From contig CAVXNJ010000012.1 in the NCBI GenBank assembly GCA_963763135.1, positions 1,178,001 to 1,242,000 on the forward strand: a stretch of DNA of 64,000 nt, written 5' to 3'. The stretch comes from JANMZO01 sp963763135. Its GTDB lineage: Bacteria > Actinomycetota > Acidimicrobiia > Acidimicrobiales > JANYDT01. Both the position numbers and the translations under genes were made by a program. The notes below the pieces were generated by a model that saw only the letters and a program-made list of their open reading frames with translations, was not told the DNA's origin and made no database searches. This document shows positions 1 through 9,427 of this stretch, one piece after another. Positions within the stretch are counted from its first letter, which is position 1; the number at the start of each line of letters is the position of its first letter.

Positions 1-981
1 GGTCTGCAGTTCGCCGCGGGCGAGCATCGGCTTGAGGATGCTCGCAGCATCGATCGCACCTTCGGCGGCACCGGCACCCACGAGGGTGTGGATCTCGTCG
101 ATGAAGAGGATGATGTCGCCGCGGGTCTTGATTTCCTTGAGGACCTTCTTGAGGCGCTCTTCGAAATCACCGCGGTAGCGCGAGCCGGCGACAAGGGCGC
201 CGAGGTCGAGCGTGTAGAGCTGCTTGTCTTTGATCGTGTCGGGCACGTCGTTCGCGACGATGCGCTGCGACAGACCTTCGACGATGGCGGTCTTGCCGAC
301 GCCGGGCTCACCGATCAGCACCGGGTTGTTCTTGGTGCGACGGGAGAGCACCTGCATGATGCGCTCGATTTCTTTCTCGCGACCGATCACCGGATCGAGC
401 TTCTTCTCGCGGGCTGCCGTGGTGAGGTTGCGACCGAACTGGTCGAGCACGAGCGAACCCTGCGGCGTTTCGCCACCTTGGGAGGCCTGGCCGACACCGG
501 CTGCCGTGGGAGCACCCTTCTCGCCGGGCGTGGCTCCGCCGCTCTGGTAGCCCGAGAGCAGCTGAATGACCTGCTGGCGGACCCGGCTCAGATCGGCGCC
601 GAGCTTGACGAGAACCTGCGCGGCAACGCCCTCGCCTTCACGGATCAGTCCGAGCAGGATGTGCTCGGTTCCGATGTAGTTGTGACCGAGCTGCAACGCT
701 TCACGAAGCGAGAGCTCAAGGACTTTCTTGGCGCGCGGGGTAAAGGGGATGTGACCGGACGGCGACGAGCCACCCTGACCAATGATCTCCTCAACCTGGG
801 CACGGACACCTTCTAGGGAGATCGACAAACTCTCAAGTGCCTTAGCTGCGACACCCTCGCCTTCGTGGATCAGCCCGAGCAGAATGTGCTCCGTACCGAT
901 GTAGTTGTGGTTCAGCAGGCGTGCTTCTTCCTGAGCCAAGACGACGACTCTGCGAGCCCTATCGGTAAAGCGTTCGAACAC
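1..981 (-). CDS. clpC: ATP-dependent Clp protease ATPase subunit ClpC, 5' part (runs off left edge)
   Basis: Hsp100 AAA+ unfoldase that feeds substrates to ClpP. About 327 N-terminal residues are visible. They begin FERFTDRARRVV and carry two Clp_N repeats, each with a HNYIGTEHILLGLI-type helix, followed by the first AAA module with Walker A GEPGVGKT (about residue 220) and Walker B ILFIDEIHTLVGAG. The start is GTG at 981, preceded by GGAGG four bases upstream. The second AAA module and the UVR region lie outside the window. The visible spacing and Clp_N repeats match ClpC rather than ClpA or ClpB. The adaptor gene clpS lies at the far end of this window. Family assignment is very secure. Confidence 0.97.
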   Translation of the reverse strand, partial: MFERFTDRARRVVVLAQEEARLLNHNYIGTEHILLGLIHEGEGVAAKALESLSISLEGVRAQVEEIIGQGGSSPSGHIPFTPRAKKVLELSLREALQLGHNYIGTEHILLGLIREGEGVAAQVLVKLGADLSRVRQQVIQLLSGYQSGGATPGEKGAPTAAGVGQASQGGETPQGSLVLDQFGRNLTTAAREKKLDPVIGREKEIERIMQVLSRRTKNNPVLIGEPGVGKTAIVEGLSQRIVANDVPDTIKDKQLYTLDLGALVAGSRYRGDFEERLKKVLKEIKTRGDIILFIDEIHTLVGAGAAEGAIDAASILKPMLARGELQT

Positions 982-1336
982 GATGCCTCCATATGGCAAA
1001 GGCGGGAAAGAGCCTTCAGTCTACTGGTGACCGTGCGCTACGCGGCTACCAAGTTGAGAGAAGTTGAACAGTTCAACCCTTTGCGACGGTCTTTTAGTCC
1101 TACTTCCCCAAGTGATGTGTCACATCGACACAAAGCGTCCCATCATTGAGAGGGCAATGTACCCAAAAGGCTTCAAGATTTGGTGTCAGGCCTGGTGGCA
1201 GTAACTCAGGTTCGTGCCGGAAACTGGCGGTGGGTATCGTCCGGGGCATCTGCCGAAGGAGGTCGAGGAAGGTGTCGAGGAAGGTATCGCCAGCGCAAAA
1301 GATGGCATATGGCCGACTTTGCCGTAGCCTTACCTC
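982..1336. other. Divergent intergenic region between clpC and the polyprenyl synthase gene
   Basis: 355 bases without a convincing gene; short open frames here are arginine- and cysteine-rich and unlike proteins. It must hold the promoters of both flanking genes. Visible structure is a perfect inverted repeat, GATGTG-T-CACATC, at 1114-1126, a possible operator, and a 12-bp tandem duplication at 1262-1285. I see no clear ClgR or HspR box. Confidence 0.5.
1262..1285. repeat. Two-copy 12-bp tandem repeat
   Basis: The unit GTCGAGGAAGGT occurs twice in perfect tandem (1262-1273 and 1274-1285), about 50 bases upstream of the polyprenyl synthase start. Function unknown. It resembles in size the stop-codon repeats elsewhere in this window. 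Confidence 0.85.
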
Positions 1337-2308
1337 GTGGCTACAGGTCTGCCTCTCGACATCCCGGCTTTGCACGGTGACCTCAAACGGGTCGAAACCG
1401 CATTGATGCAATCGGTCATCACCGATGATCCGTTCCTCACCGAGGTGGCGCAGAGTCTGATCGTCGCAGGTGGCAAGCGGCTCCGACCCGTACTTTCGCT
1501 TACATCGAGCTATGTGCAAGGCGACGCTTCCGACGCAGTGGTCGACGGGGCCATAGCGGTCGAACTCATCCACCTCGGCTCGCTTTATCACGACGACGTC
1601 ATGGATGAAGCCTCGACCCGTCGTGGGGTACCAACGGCAAACGCCCGGTACGGCAATTTCGTGGCCATCGTGGCCGGCGACTTCTGCATGGCGGTTTCGG
1701 CACAGATCGCGGCCCGTCTGGGCACCGAAGTGTCATCGCTTCTCGGCGCGACCATCGGCCGGTTGTGCGAGGGCCAGGTCGGTGAGCTGCAGTTTCTCTT
1801 CAGCCCCGACCGTACTGAGGAGAACTACTTCCGCACGATCGACGGCAAAACTGCCTCGCTCATGTCGGCCGCCTGCCGGGTCGGGGCGCTCACGAGTGCC
1901 ATGCCGCGAGCGGAAATCGACGCATTGACGACGTACGGGCAGCGGATCGGCATGGTGTTCCAGATCGCCGACGACGTTCTCGACGTATGTGCCACCGACG
2001 AGCAACTCGGCAAGCCTGCCGGCAATGACCTCCTTGAAGGCGTCTACACCCTTCCGGTGCTGCGAGCCCTGCACGACTCGCTGGTGGCCGACGAACTCCG
2101 CTCGGCCCTCGACGCCCGCGTGACCAGGGCAAACCTGGATCAGGTCCGGAAGCTGATCCGCACGTCAACGGGAGTGGAATCGGCCATCGCGGAAGGCCGA
2201 CGCTTCGCGACCGAAGCCGCCGATGCGGTTTCCTCGCTGTCGAACCCGTCGGTCGCCGCACAACTAGCGCAGGTCGGCCACAAGCTCCTCGACCGCCTCC
2301 CGCTCTAA
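1337..2308 (+). CDS. Polyprenyl diphosphate synthase (trans-isoprenyl, heptaprenyl/octaprenyl type)
   Basis: Condenses allylic diphosphates with isopentenyl diphosphate to make long-chain prenyl diphosphates, most likely for the menaquinone side chain. The 323-residue protein has GGKRLRP (about 48-54), the first aspartate-rich motif HDDVMDE (about 88) and the second, QIADDVLDV (about 210), all intact. Small residues precede the first motif, which fits a long-chain product, but chain length cannot be read with certainty. The start is GTG at 1337 with no clear Shine-Dalgarno, so the message may be leaderless. It converges with the SpoIID-like gene, from which it is separated by 49 bases. Confidence 0.93.
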   Translation: MATGLPLDIPALHGDLKRVETALMQSVITDDPFLTEVAQSLIVAGGKRLRPVLSLTSSYVQGDASDAVVDGAIAVELIHLGSLYHDDVMDEASTRRGVPTANARYGNFVAIVAGDFCMAVSAQIAARLGTEVSSLLGATIGRLCEGQVGELQFLFSPDRTEENYFRTIDGKTASLMSAACRVGALTSAMPRAEIDALTTYGQRIGMVFQIADDVLDVCATDEQLGKPAGNDLLEGVYTLPVLRALHDSLVADELRSALDARVTRANLDQVRKLIRTSTGVESAIAEGRRFATEAADAVSSLSNPSVAAQLAQVGHKLLDRLPL

Positions 2309-2357
2309 CCCCGGCAACCCGCCGTCACGCGTTCAGCCCGCGACGGGTGGACTAGCG

Positions 2358-4253
2358 CTACTTCTTGGTCGTCGACTTCTTCGTCGACTTTTTGACCGGG
2401 GCTTTCGTGGTGGGCGAACCAACCGGGGTCTCGGAGCCGACCACCACCCGGACCGGATCGGCGCCGACCGCCACCGCAATGGCAATGGTCGTTGTCGACT
2501 TGTTGACCCGCTTGGCCGCCGGGGCCTTCGTCGTGGTGGTCTTCGCTGCGGCGGCTTTGGCGTTTGCCGTCACCGTCGATTCGACGGCCAACGGCACCGG
2601 CGCACCGGCGTCGGCTCCGACTTCGCGTACCACCGTCCCGGCCTCGACCGGGCCGCCGGCATCACCGGTCAGGGCGGTTCCGGCCCCGTCGACGGGTGCC
2701 TCGGCCGCCCCGGTGACCGGTTTGCCGGACATTTCGGGGGTGAGGTTGAACCACGACGAGCGCAGGCCGTATTTCGCCATGAGCTGGTTGCCCGTCATCG
2801 TGGTTGCCCCCTTTTCGTAGGTGAGCTGCAGTTTCAGCACACGGCCGCCGTCGACCCCCAGACCATCGCGCTCGACGACCTTGGCATCGAGCAGTTGGCC
2901 GAGCTTGGAGTTGGCAAACCGAGCGACCGGGAAACGAACCGTCCACGAACGGTTCGGGTTCGCCGCGACCGCATCGCCTTCGTCGGGCACCGCCGGGAAC
3001 TCGCCACCGGCGGTGTATCCGCCCGTCGACGCCGAAAACTCGGTTCGGACCGGTTTTCCGGTTTTCGGAACGACCCGGATCTCGTTCGCCGTCTCGGCTA
3101 TCGCCTGGTCGGTTCGCGGATCTTCGAGCGACTGGAACGACGTGCCGGTGTACAGACCACGTCCGCGGTAGACCTGACAGGAGATGGTGTCGCAGGTGTT
3201 CGAGAAGCCGTTGCGCTTTTCTGCTGCCGCGTATGACCTGGCCGCCACTGCCTGGGCCCGCAGAGCGGCCATACCCCGGTCGCCCCAACTCGGAAGGATC
3301 TCACGGGGCACCACACCGCGTAGGTAGGCATCGAGACCGACGAGGTTGACAGCCCGCTGCCCGGGATTGCCGTTCGTGGCCAGGAGATCGCCCCGGTAAA
3401 CCCGGCGGTTCCTGCCCTCGCATACCTGCAGCATTTCGTTCGGATCGTTCGGGTCGGCGGCGGGATCGGGGGGTCCCGCGGATACGGTCAACGAACGGGT
3501 CACCACCGGCGGACGGGAAGTCCACGGCCCGGAGCACGACGGTCCGAAGCTCACCACGATTCCGGCCTTCGTCAATTCCACCTTCACGGCCGCCGGGTCA
3601 CCGGTCAGCAGGGGCGCCTCAGCTCTGACCCCGTTCGCGGGCACGGTCGAAGGCGTAACCACCGTTCCGGATCCGGCGACGACCGGGACCGGGGCCCCAG
3701 GGATTCCCGAATTGAGCGGATCACCGGTGACGAGCGCCGACTGGGCTCCCTCAAAGCCCGGTGGAAGGGTAAAACCGACCTGACCGTCGATTGCGGTGAA
3801 CACCCGACCCTTCGGTTGGAACACGATCAGGGACTTGTTGTCGAGCGCCGTCAGACGCACGCCGATGGCGGACAGCGGGGACACGGCACCGGCGACCGTT
3901 CCGCCGTAGAAGTGGTCGAGGATCTGGCGGTAGTTCCAACTGCGGTCAACCGCGTAGCCATAGGCACCCCACTGACCCAGGCCCCGCCCGTGTCCGAACC
4001 CTCGACCCTGGACGACAACGGCTACCGGGGTCGGAACCGGCGGCCGGGTTGTGGCGGTCGCGACGGTGTCGGTGGCACCCGGTGTTGGCGCGGTGATAAC
4101 CGGCAACGGGAGCGTGGTCGGAGGCAGCGCCGGAATCGTATCGGTCTGCGCGTAAGCGCCCGCGGGACCAAACATGGCCGCGACACCGGAACCAACCGCT
4201 ACACAGACCGCGGCAAACCGGCGGGTCGCGGTGGGGAAGAACCGCAAGCGCAC
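2358..4253 (-). CDS. SpoIID/LytB-domain secreted protein with lysine-rich tail
   Basis: Exported protein of 631 residues. The N-terminus is a signal peptide (basic MRLRFFPTATRRF, hydrophobic stretch, cleavage near AYAQ at about 36). GRGFGHGRGLGQWGAYGY (about 85-100) and YLRGVVPREILPSWG followed by an AAR-QAVAARSYA helix are the hallmark segments of the SpoIID family, glycan-acting enzymes that strip side chains or cleave peptidoglycan. The last roughly 110 residues are low-complexity Ala/Thr/Lys ending KKSTKKSTTKK, perhaps a wall- or anion-binding tail. No sporulation genes are nearby, so a cell-wall role in a non-sporulating actinobacterium is likely. The start is GTG at 4253. Confidence 0.9.
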   Translation of the reverse strand: MRLRFFPTATRRFAAVCVAVGSGVAAMFGPAGAYAQTDTIPALPPTTLPLPVITAPTPGATDTVATATTRPPVPTPVAVVVQGRGFGHGRGLGQWGAYGYAVDRSWNYRQILDHFYGGTVAGAVSPLSAIGVRLTALDNKSLIVFQPKGRVFTAIDGQVGFTLPPGFEGAQSALVTGDPLNSGIPGAPVPVVAGSGTVVTPSTVPANGVRAEAPLLTGDPAAVKVELTKAGIVVSFGPSCSGPWTSRPPVVTRSLTVSAGPPDPAADPNDPNEMLQVCEGRNRRVYRGDLLATNGNPGQRAVNLVGLDAYLRGVVPREILPSWGDRGMAALRAQAVAARSYAAAEKRNGFSNTCDTISCQVYRGRGLYTGTSFQSLEDPRTDQAIAETANEIRVVPKTGKPVRTEFSASTGGYTAGGEFPAVPDEGDAVAANPNRSWTVRFPVARFANSKLGQLLDAKVVERDGLGVDGGRVLKLQLTYEKGATTMTGNQLMAKYGLRSSWFNLTPEMSGKPVTGAAEAPVDGAGTALTGDAGGPVEAGTVVREVGADAGAPVPLAVESTVTANAKAAAAKTTTTKAPAAKRVNKSTTTIAIAVAVGADPVRVVVGSETPVGSPTTKAPVKKSTKKSTTKK

Positions 4254-4379
4254 CTAGTAGTTTTAGCCGACGGCCGGACCGTTGATGACTTCCCGACCGT
4301 TATTCGTAGTCACCGAGTGACCGGATTCGCCAAAGCCGGCGGCGTTGGCGCAACCGATCCGGGAACTAAGTTCGCGTAT

Positions 4380-5678
4380 GTGACGACTCGCAACTGGCTC
4401 CCCCAGGAAGCCCAAGACCGGGAAGCCGAAATTGCCTCGGCGACCGAAGCACTCAACGTTGACCAGATCGATGAAGCGGTTCACCGTCTGGTGGCCCGGA
4501 ATCGGGAGATCCACGATCACGACTGCGTGAATCTCAACCCGGCCACGAACGTAATGAACCCGAGGGCGGAGGCGCTGCTTTCCTCCGGTCTCGGATCCCG
4601 GCCGTCGCTCGGTTACGCAGGGTTGAAGTACGAGATGGGTCTTGAGGCGATCGAGGAGATCGAGGTGATCGCCGCGGGCCTCGCATGCCGGGTCTTCAAT
4701 GCAAATTTTGCGGAGATCCGGGTCGGCTCGGGCGCTCTCGCCAACCTTTACGCGTTCATGGCGACGTGCAAACCGGGTGACACGATCATCGTGCCGCCGG
4801 CGACGGTCGGGGGCCACGTCACCCACCGAGAGCCGGGCGCCGCCGGACTTTACGGTCTGAAGATCTACGAAGCTCCGATCGATGCGAGCAACTACACGAT
4901 CGATGTTCCGGGTCTGTCGGCGCTCGCGCACGCGGTACGGCCGAAACTCATCACGCTCGGAGCAAGTCTGAACCTGGTGCCGCACCCCGTGGCCGAAGTA
5001 CGCCGGATTGCCGATGAGGTCGGGGCCAAGCTGCTGTTCGACGCTGCGCACGCATGCGGGCTGTTCGCCGGAAAAGCCTGGCCCAACCCGCTCGACGAAG
5101 GCGCTCATCTCATGACGATGAGCACGTACAAGAGCCTCGGCGGTCCGGCCGGTGGCTTGCTGTTGACCAACGACGAGTCGATTGCTGAACGCGTCGACGC
5201 CATCGCCTACCCCGGGCTCACGGCGAACTTCGACGTTGCCAAGTCCGCGGCCCTCGCCATCACGCTGCTTGACTGGGTGACCCACGGCGAGGCGTACATG
5301 TCGACGATGATCAGCACGGCCAAGGCGCTGGCGTTGTCGCTGAACGAGCGCGGCGTGCCCGTGTTCGGCGAGAACCTCGGCTTCACCCGGTCGCACCAGT
5401 TCGCTGTCAACGCGATCCGCTGGGAAGACGGACACCAGGCGTCGCTTCGCCTTCGCGACGCGAACATCCTGGCCTGCGCTATAGGTCTCCCGGAACTCGA
5501 CGAATGGAGCGGGACCCGCTTCGGTGTCCCCGAGATTGTGCGCTGGGGCATGACGGCTGAGCACATGCCCGAGTTGGCTGACCTGATCCACGAAGCCCTG
5601 ACGTTCGATCCGGTGTCGGTAGCACCCCGGACCTCAGCCTTCCGACAGCGATTCGCCCAGCTTCATTTCGTTCGCTGA
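4380..5678 (+). CDS. Divergent serine hydroxymethyltransferase-family PLP enzyme
   Basis: Fold type I PLP enzyme related to GlyA, about 432 residues. The Schiff-base lysine sits in MSTYKSLGGPAGG, matching the SHMT TTHKTLRGPRGG segment. The pyridoxal-stacking and phosphate region (FDAAHACGLFAG) and the substrate loop (SLGYAGLKYEMGLEAIEEIE) are present. Several canonical GlyA words are altered: VGSGALANLYAF replaces the usual SGAxAN-AVY block. A paralogue acting on serine, alpha-methylserine or a related hydroxy-amino acid is therefore possible. The frame is open well upstream, but that part is antisense to the SpoIID-like gene. GTG at 4380 starts the homologous region and leaves a 126-base divergent promoter. 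Confidence 0.8.
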   Translation: MTTRNWLPQEAQDREAEIASATEALNVDQIDEAVHRLVARNREIHDHDCVNLNPATNVMNPRAEALLSSGLGSRPSLGYAGLKYEMGLEAIEEIEVIAAGLACRVFNANFAEIRVGSGALANLYAFMATCKPGDTIIVPPATVGGHVTHREPGAAGLYGLKIYEAPIDASNYTIDVPGLSALAHAVRPKLITLGASLNLVPHPVAEVRRIADEVGAKLLFDAAHACGLFAGKAWPNPLDEGAHLMTMSTYKSLGGPAGGLLLTNDESIAERVDAIAYPGLTANFDVAKSAALAITLLDWVTHGEAYMSTMISTAKALALSLNERGVPVFGENLGFTRSHQFAVNAIRWEDGHQASLRLRDANILACAIGLPELDEWSGTRFGVPEIVRWGMTAEHMPELADLIHEALTFDPVSVAPRTSAFRQRFAQLHFVR

Positions 5679-5682
5679 TTTG

Positions 5683-5710
5683 CCGGTCGTGGCAGAAACA
5701 CCACGACCGG
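5683..5710. terminator. Bidirectional hairpin between convergent genes
   Basis: Perfect 10-bp stem CCGGTCGTGG/CCACGACCGG with an 8-base loop, five bases after the SHMT-family stop and 35 bases before the lysS stop. It lacks a long U tract, so it may work as a weak intrinsic terminator or mRNA end for both convergent transcripts. Confidence 0.7.
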
Positions 5711-5744
5711 GCTGATCGTTTGAAGTCTTCGTGACCCTTCGGTC

Positions 5745-7199
5745 CTATTCGAAGACCTCGGGGCGAAGGGTCGGGAAGAGGATCGCGTCGCGAATCGTGT
5801 GGGTGTTGGTGAGAAGCATCAGCAGACGGTCGACACCTATTCCCAGACCGCCTGTTGGGGGCAGGCCGTATTCCAGGGCTCGCACATAGTCGTGGTCCAT
5901 GACCATCGCTTCATCGTCGTATGCCGACTGCCGGACCTGGTCCTCGAAACGCGCCCGCTGCTCGTCGGGATCGATCAACTCGCTGTAGCCGTTGCAAAGT
6001 TCGCGTCCGGCCACGATCGTTTCGAACCGCTCCGTCATCCCGGGCGCAGACCGATGGTCACGCGGAAGCGGCGAGACCTCCTTCGGGTAATCGATCACGT
6101 GCGTCGGATTCCACAGCGTGTGCTCGGTCGTCTTCTCGTAGAGCTCGAGGAGCAGTTTGCCCGGTCCGTAGCCTGCCTTCACTTCAACCCCGTGCTCGCG
6201 ACAGACCGCCCGCAGTTCTTCGATCGGCGTGTCGAGCGAAAGCTCGCGCCCTGCGGCGGCGCTGGCGAGATCGACCAATCGTTTCCGGGGCCACGGCGGT
6301 GTGAGGTCGATCTCACGGTCGCCGTATTGCACGACCGTCGAGCCATTAATCTGCATGCTTAGGAACGCGGTGAGATCCTCCGTGAGCTTCATCTGGTCTG
6401 AGTAGTCCCAGTAGGCCGCGTAGAGTTCGATCATCGTGAACTCGGGATTGTGCCGGGGCGAAATGCCTTCGTTGCGGAACACCCGACCGATCTCGAACAC
6501 CCGCTCAAACCCGCCGACCACCAGTCGCTTGAGATAGAGCTCCGGAGCAATGCGCAGAAACAGCGGAAGGTCCAGCGCATTGTGGTGGGTCGTGAACGGC
6601 TTGGCCAGCGCACCACCCGGAATCGCCTGCAGCAGCGGAGTCTCGACTTCCATGAAGCCGTTGTCTTCCATCCAGTGCCGCATCAAAGAGATCATGCGGC
6701 TGCGGTTGCGCAGGGTGCGCGAGGACTCTTCGGTAACTACTAAGTCCACATAACGCTGGCGGTAACGGGTCTCCGTGTCGGACAGGCCGTGGAACTTGTC
6801 GGGGAACGGACGACGGGCTTTCGCGAGCGTGACCCACGATGTGACCTTGACGCTGAGCTCACCCTTTTTGGTTGTCATCACTTCGCCGGTGACACCGATC
6901 CAGTCACCGAGTGACAGCGACGTGAACCCTTCGAAGTCAGGCGTGACATCGGCGGGAGCAAACAGCTGGATGCGCCCCGTTGCGTCTTGAAGCTGACCGA
7001 ACGCCAACTTTCCCTGGCCCCGCCGAAGCATCAATCGGCCGGCCACCGTGACCACATCTCCCGTTTCCGTCGCCGCTTCCAGCGTCGCATACTTCTCGGT
7101 GAGACCCTTCGCCGTTGCCGTCGGCTCGAAGCGGTACGGAATGGTTCTCGTGTCAGGCTGAGTGGGTTGTGGATCGGTGGGGGACATCTGGTCGCTCAT
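5745..7199 (-). CDS. lysS: Lysyl-tRNA synthetase, class II
   Basis: Charges tRNA-Lys. The order is an OB-fold anticodon-binding domain (about residues 50-155), then the class II catalytic core. That core has motif 2, FRNEGISPRHNPEFTMIELY (about 235-255), and motif 3, GLGIGVDRLLMLL, near the C-terminus. The protein is 484 residues from ATG 7199, normal for the bacterial LysS core. The open frame extends 43 residues further upstream but that part has no homology character, so I chose MSDQMSPTD; ATG 7187 is an alternative. A leaderless transcript is possible, with a TATTCG-like -10 just upstream. Confidence 0.96.
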   Translation of the reverse strand: MSDQMSPTDPQPTQPDTRTIPYRFEPTATAKGLTEKYATLEAATETGDVVTVAGRLMLRRGQGKLAFGQLQDATGRIQLFAPADVTPDFEGFTSLSLGDWIGVTGEVMTTKKGELSVKVTSWVTLAKARRPFPDKFHGLSDTETRYRQRYVDLVVTEESSRTLRNRSRMISLMRHWMEDNGFMEVETPLLQAIPGGALAKPFTTHHNALDLPLFLRIAPELYLKRLVVGGFERVFEIGRVFRNEGISPRHNPEFTMIELYAAYWDYSDQMKLTEDLTAFLSMQINGSTVVQYGDREIDLTPPWPRKRLVDLASAAAGRELSLDTPIEELRAVCREHGVEVKAGYGPGKLLLELYEKTTEHTLWNPTHVIDYPKEVSPLPRDHRSAPGMTERFETIVAGRELCNGYSELIDPDEQRARFEDQVRQSAYDDEAMVMDHDYVRALEYGLPPTGGLGIGVDRLLMLLTNTHTIRDAILFPTLRPEVFE

Positions 7200-7287
7200 A
7201 GAAGGCGAATAGTCTCGCAGAAGCGGCGCGCCCTCCGAGTCCCGGATTTCGCCGCCCTTTCCGACCATCCATCTAAGCGCCGGCGGT

Positions 7288-7686
7288 TTAGTGCATCTTC
7301 TCCGGTTCGACACTTCCGAGAAACTCACTGAGTGACTGGGCCAGTACCTGCCGGCAGTTGATCGCCCGTTCGTTCAATCTCCAGCCGATGCCCCACTCGC
7401 CGGTTATCAAGGTCTCGAACTCCTCGTCATCGAAACGGGCAAGGTCGATCGGCGTTGGTAACTCGCATTCACGTGATGCCAGGTTCTGCGATCCGTCTAT
7501 CCCGCCACGGGAGATCGATACCTCATCGGCCAACAACAGGTGCCATGGCGTAGCGTCACCGTTCACCCGGCGCGACTTCAACGCCTTGACAACGCTCACC
7601 GAGCCCTTTACGCCTCGAGCACCCAACGTCATCGAAGTACGCAAAGCCTGCTTCAAGTGGATCTGTATTCGCTTTTGCATGTGCAC
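7288..7686 (-). CDS. Hypothetical protein downstream of chemoreceptor
   Basis: 132 residues, not recognised. The composition is protein-like: a basic N-terminal half, then an acidic, aromatic C-terminal half (ARFDDEEFETLITGEWGIGW). The opposite-strand frames here are Ser/Arg-rich and implausible. GTG at 7686 has AAGGA six bases upstream; ATG 7680 is a less well-placed alternative. It follows the chemoreceptor gene by 36 bases on the same strand and is probably co-transcribed, so a signalling-accessory role is conceivable but unsupported. No membrane segment or signal peptide is seen. Confidence 0.6.
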   Translation of the reverse strand: MHMQKRIQIHLKQALRTSMTLGARGVKGSVSVVKALKSRRVNGDATPWHLLLADEVSISRGGIDGSQNLASRECELPTPIDLARFDDEEFETLITGEWGIGWRLNERAINCRQVLAQSLSEFLGSVEPEKMH

Positions 7687-7722
7687 GTACTTTCCTTCGG
7701 AGAAGCGGTGGGTCCAGGTCGA

Positions 7723-9306
7723 TTACTGCATAACGTTGAACTCGTTGACGAGGCTCTCCAGTTCATCGGCCAGATGCGTCAGTTGGACTGCGGCAGCTTC
7801 AGCGTCTGAGGCGCCGTCGGATGCGCCCATCGCCCCGTGAGCGACTCGACCGATGGACTCCGTTACATCGCTGGTGCTCGATGCTGCGCGCTCCAGGGTT
7901 CGAGTGATTTCGCTGGTGGTGACCGCCTGCTCCTCGACCGCCGCAGCAATCGTGTTCTGCAGGTCAGAGATCTCGACGACGATGCCGGCGATCTCGGCGA
8001 TGGCGGCGATCGAGGCCGCCGTGTCTTCGCGGATGGCGACGATGCGTTCGCGGATCTCGTCGGTGGCCTTGCTGGTCGCCTGCGCCAGATCCTTCACTTC
8101 GTTGGCCACCACGGCGAATCCGCGACCGGCGGTACCGGCCCGGGCGGCCTCGATCGTGGCATTCAATGCAAGCAGGTTCGTTTTGGCTGCGATGGACGTG
8201 ATCGTGTCGATGACCGTTGAAATCGCTTCGCTCGATTCGCCGAGTTTGGCGACGATACCGTTGGTCTCCTCGGCCACCGTCACGGCGTTCTGGGCGATGG
8301 CTGCCACGCGAGCGGCTGATTGGGAGATCTCGTTGATCGACTCGCTCAGCGCGTCCGTCGATTCGGCAACCGTCTGGATGCTTGCATTCACGGAGCCCGA
8401 GTTCGTTGCAACGGCGCTCACGTCCATCGACGTCTGTTCAGCGGATGAACCAAGTTGACGGCTCAGGCCGGCGAGGCGCTGTGATTCGTTCGTGAGACTC
8501 GACGCGCTGGCCCGGATCGCCGACATCGCGTTGCGGGTCGACTCCACCGAAACCGTGAGAGATTCGGCCATCACACCGAGTTCGTCGTTTGACGAGTCCT
8601 CGATCTCGACGGTGAGATCCTTGGCTGCGACTCGATCCAGTGCCTTGCGGAGAGACGCGATACGGATCGTGATGGCCCGGGCGATCTGCCACGAGGCGAG
8701 GGCCACGAGAACCATCGAAATGAGGGCAGCAACCAGGAGCAACTTGCGGTTCGAAGCCAGGACGTGCGCGGCGGCCGTGGCCTCAGCGCTGCCGGAAGCT
8801 TCGACCTTTTCGCCCGCCTGCTCCAGGCTGGCCTCCAGCCGGGAGAACTGCTGGATGAAGGCATCCAGGGCGGCGATCTTTTCCTTCTGCGGAGCCGGGT
8901 TCGTTACGAAGTCGGTCGCCATCTTCGTGTAAAGCCGCAGATCGTCTGCAGTCGATGCGATCGATTCGCCCGCTTCGGTGTCAATCACTCCGTTCTGCGC
9001 AGCCTTGATCTGCTCGTCCAGCCACCCGAGCATGTTCGAGACATGCTCGTTGGTGTCCTTCAGGAGAGGGGCCCGTTCGCCTTCGTCGGCAATCGTGAGC
9101 GACGCGTAGACGTCGGCCCGCAGTGCGTCGTGCATCATGTCGATCAGCGTCTGGGTCCGTACCGCGGTCGAACTGGCGGTTTGACGGGCCAAACTGGATT
9201 CAGCCGTCCGGAAGCCATTCCAGCCGACGACGACGAGGACGCTAAGAGCGATCACCCCGATCAGGCTCATCATCATCAGTCGTTTGGCTATCGTCATTCT
9301 CGGCAT
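7723..9306 (-). CDS. Methyl-accepting chemotaxis protein (transmembrane receptor)
   Basis: Sensory transducer of 527 residues. A first membrane helix lies at about 8-28, then an extracytoplasmic, mostly helical region (about 30-188, four-helix-bundle style), a second membrane helix at about 189-208 (LLLVAALISMVLVALASW), HAMP (about 209-265) and the signalling hairpin. The hairpin tip (AAKTNLLALNATIEAARAG, then GRGFAVVANEVKDLA) is the conserved CheA/CheW contact. The start ATG at 9306 has GGAGGT four bases upstream. The C-terminus has no CheR-tethering pentapeptide. It is divergent from cheA, so the two very likely form one signalling unit. Confidence 0.95.
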   Translation of the reverse strand: MPRMTIAKRLMMMSLIGVIALSVLVVVGWNGFRTAESSLARQTASSTAVRTQTLIDMMHDALRADVYASLTIADEGERAPLLKDTNEHVSNMLGWLDEQIKAAQNGVIDTEAGESIASTADDLRLYTKMATDFVTNPAPQKEKIAALDAFIQQFSRLEASLEQAGEKVEASGSAEATAAAHVLASNRKLLLVAALISMVLVALASWQIARAITIRIASLRKALDRVAAKDLTVEIEDSSNDELGVMAESLTVSVESTRNAMSAIRASASSLTNESQRLAGLSRQLGSSAEQTSMDVSAVATNSGSVNASIQTVAESTDALSESINEISQSAARVAAIAQNAVTVAEETNGIVAKLGESSEAISTVIDTITSIAAKTNLLALNATIEAARAGTAGRGFAVVANEVKDLAQATSKATDEIRERIVAIREDTAASIAAIAEIAGIVVEISDLQNTIAAAVEEQAVTTSEITRTLERAASSTSDVTESIGRVAHGAMGASDGASDAEAAAVQLTHLADELESLVNEFNVMQ

Positions 9307-9427
9307 CAGGACCTCCGTATGGTCGGGCGAAGGGTGAGAGTCGTCGGAGCGACGAGTTCACGCAACGATCACCCAGTTCGGTCGATTTCCGGCAGACTTG
9401 CGTAATTCACTGGATTTGGGTTCTCAC

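Noticed and set aside
4263..5591. 442-codon minus-strand frame
   Set aside because: Exactly antisense to the SHMT-family gene, with Arg/Val/Asp-rich composition.
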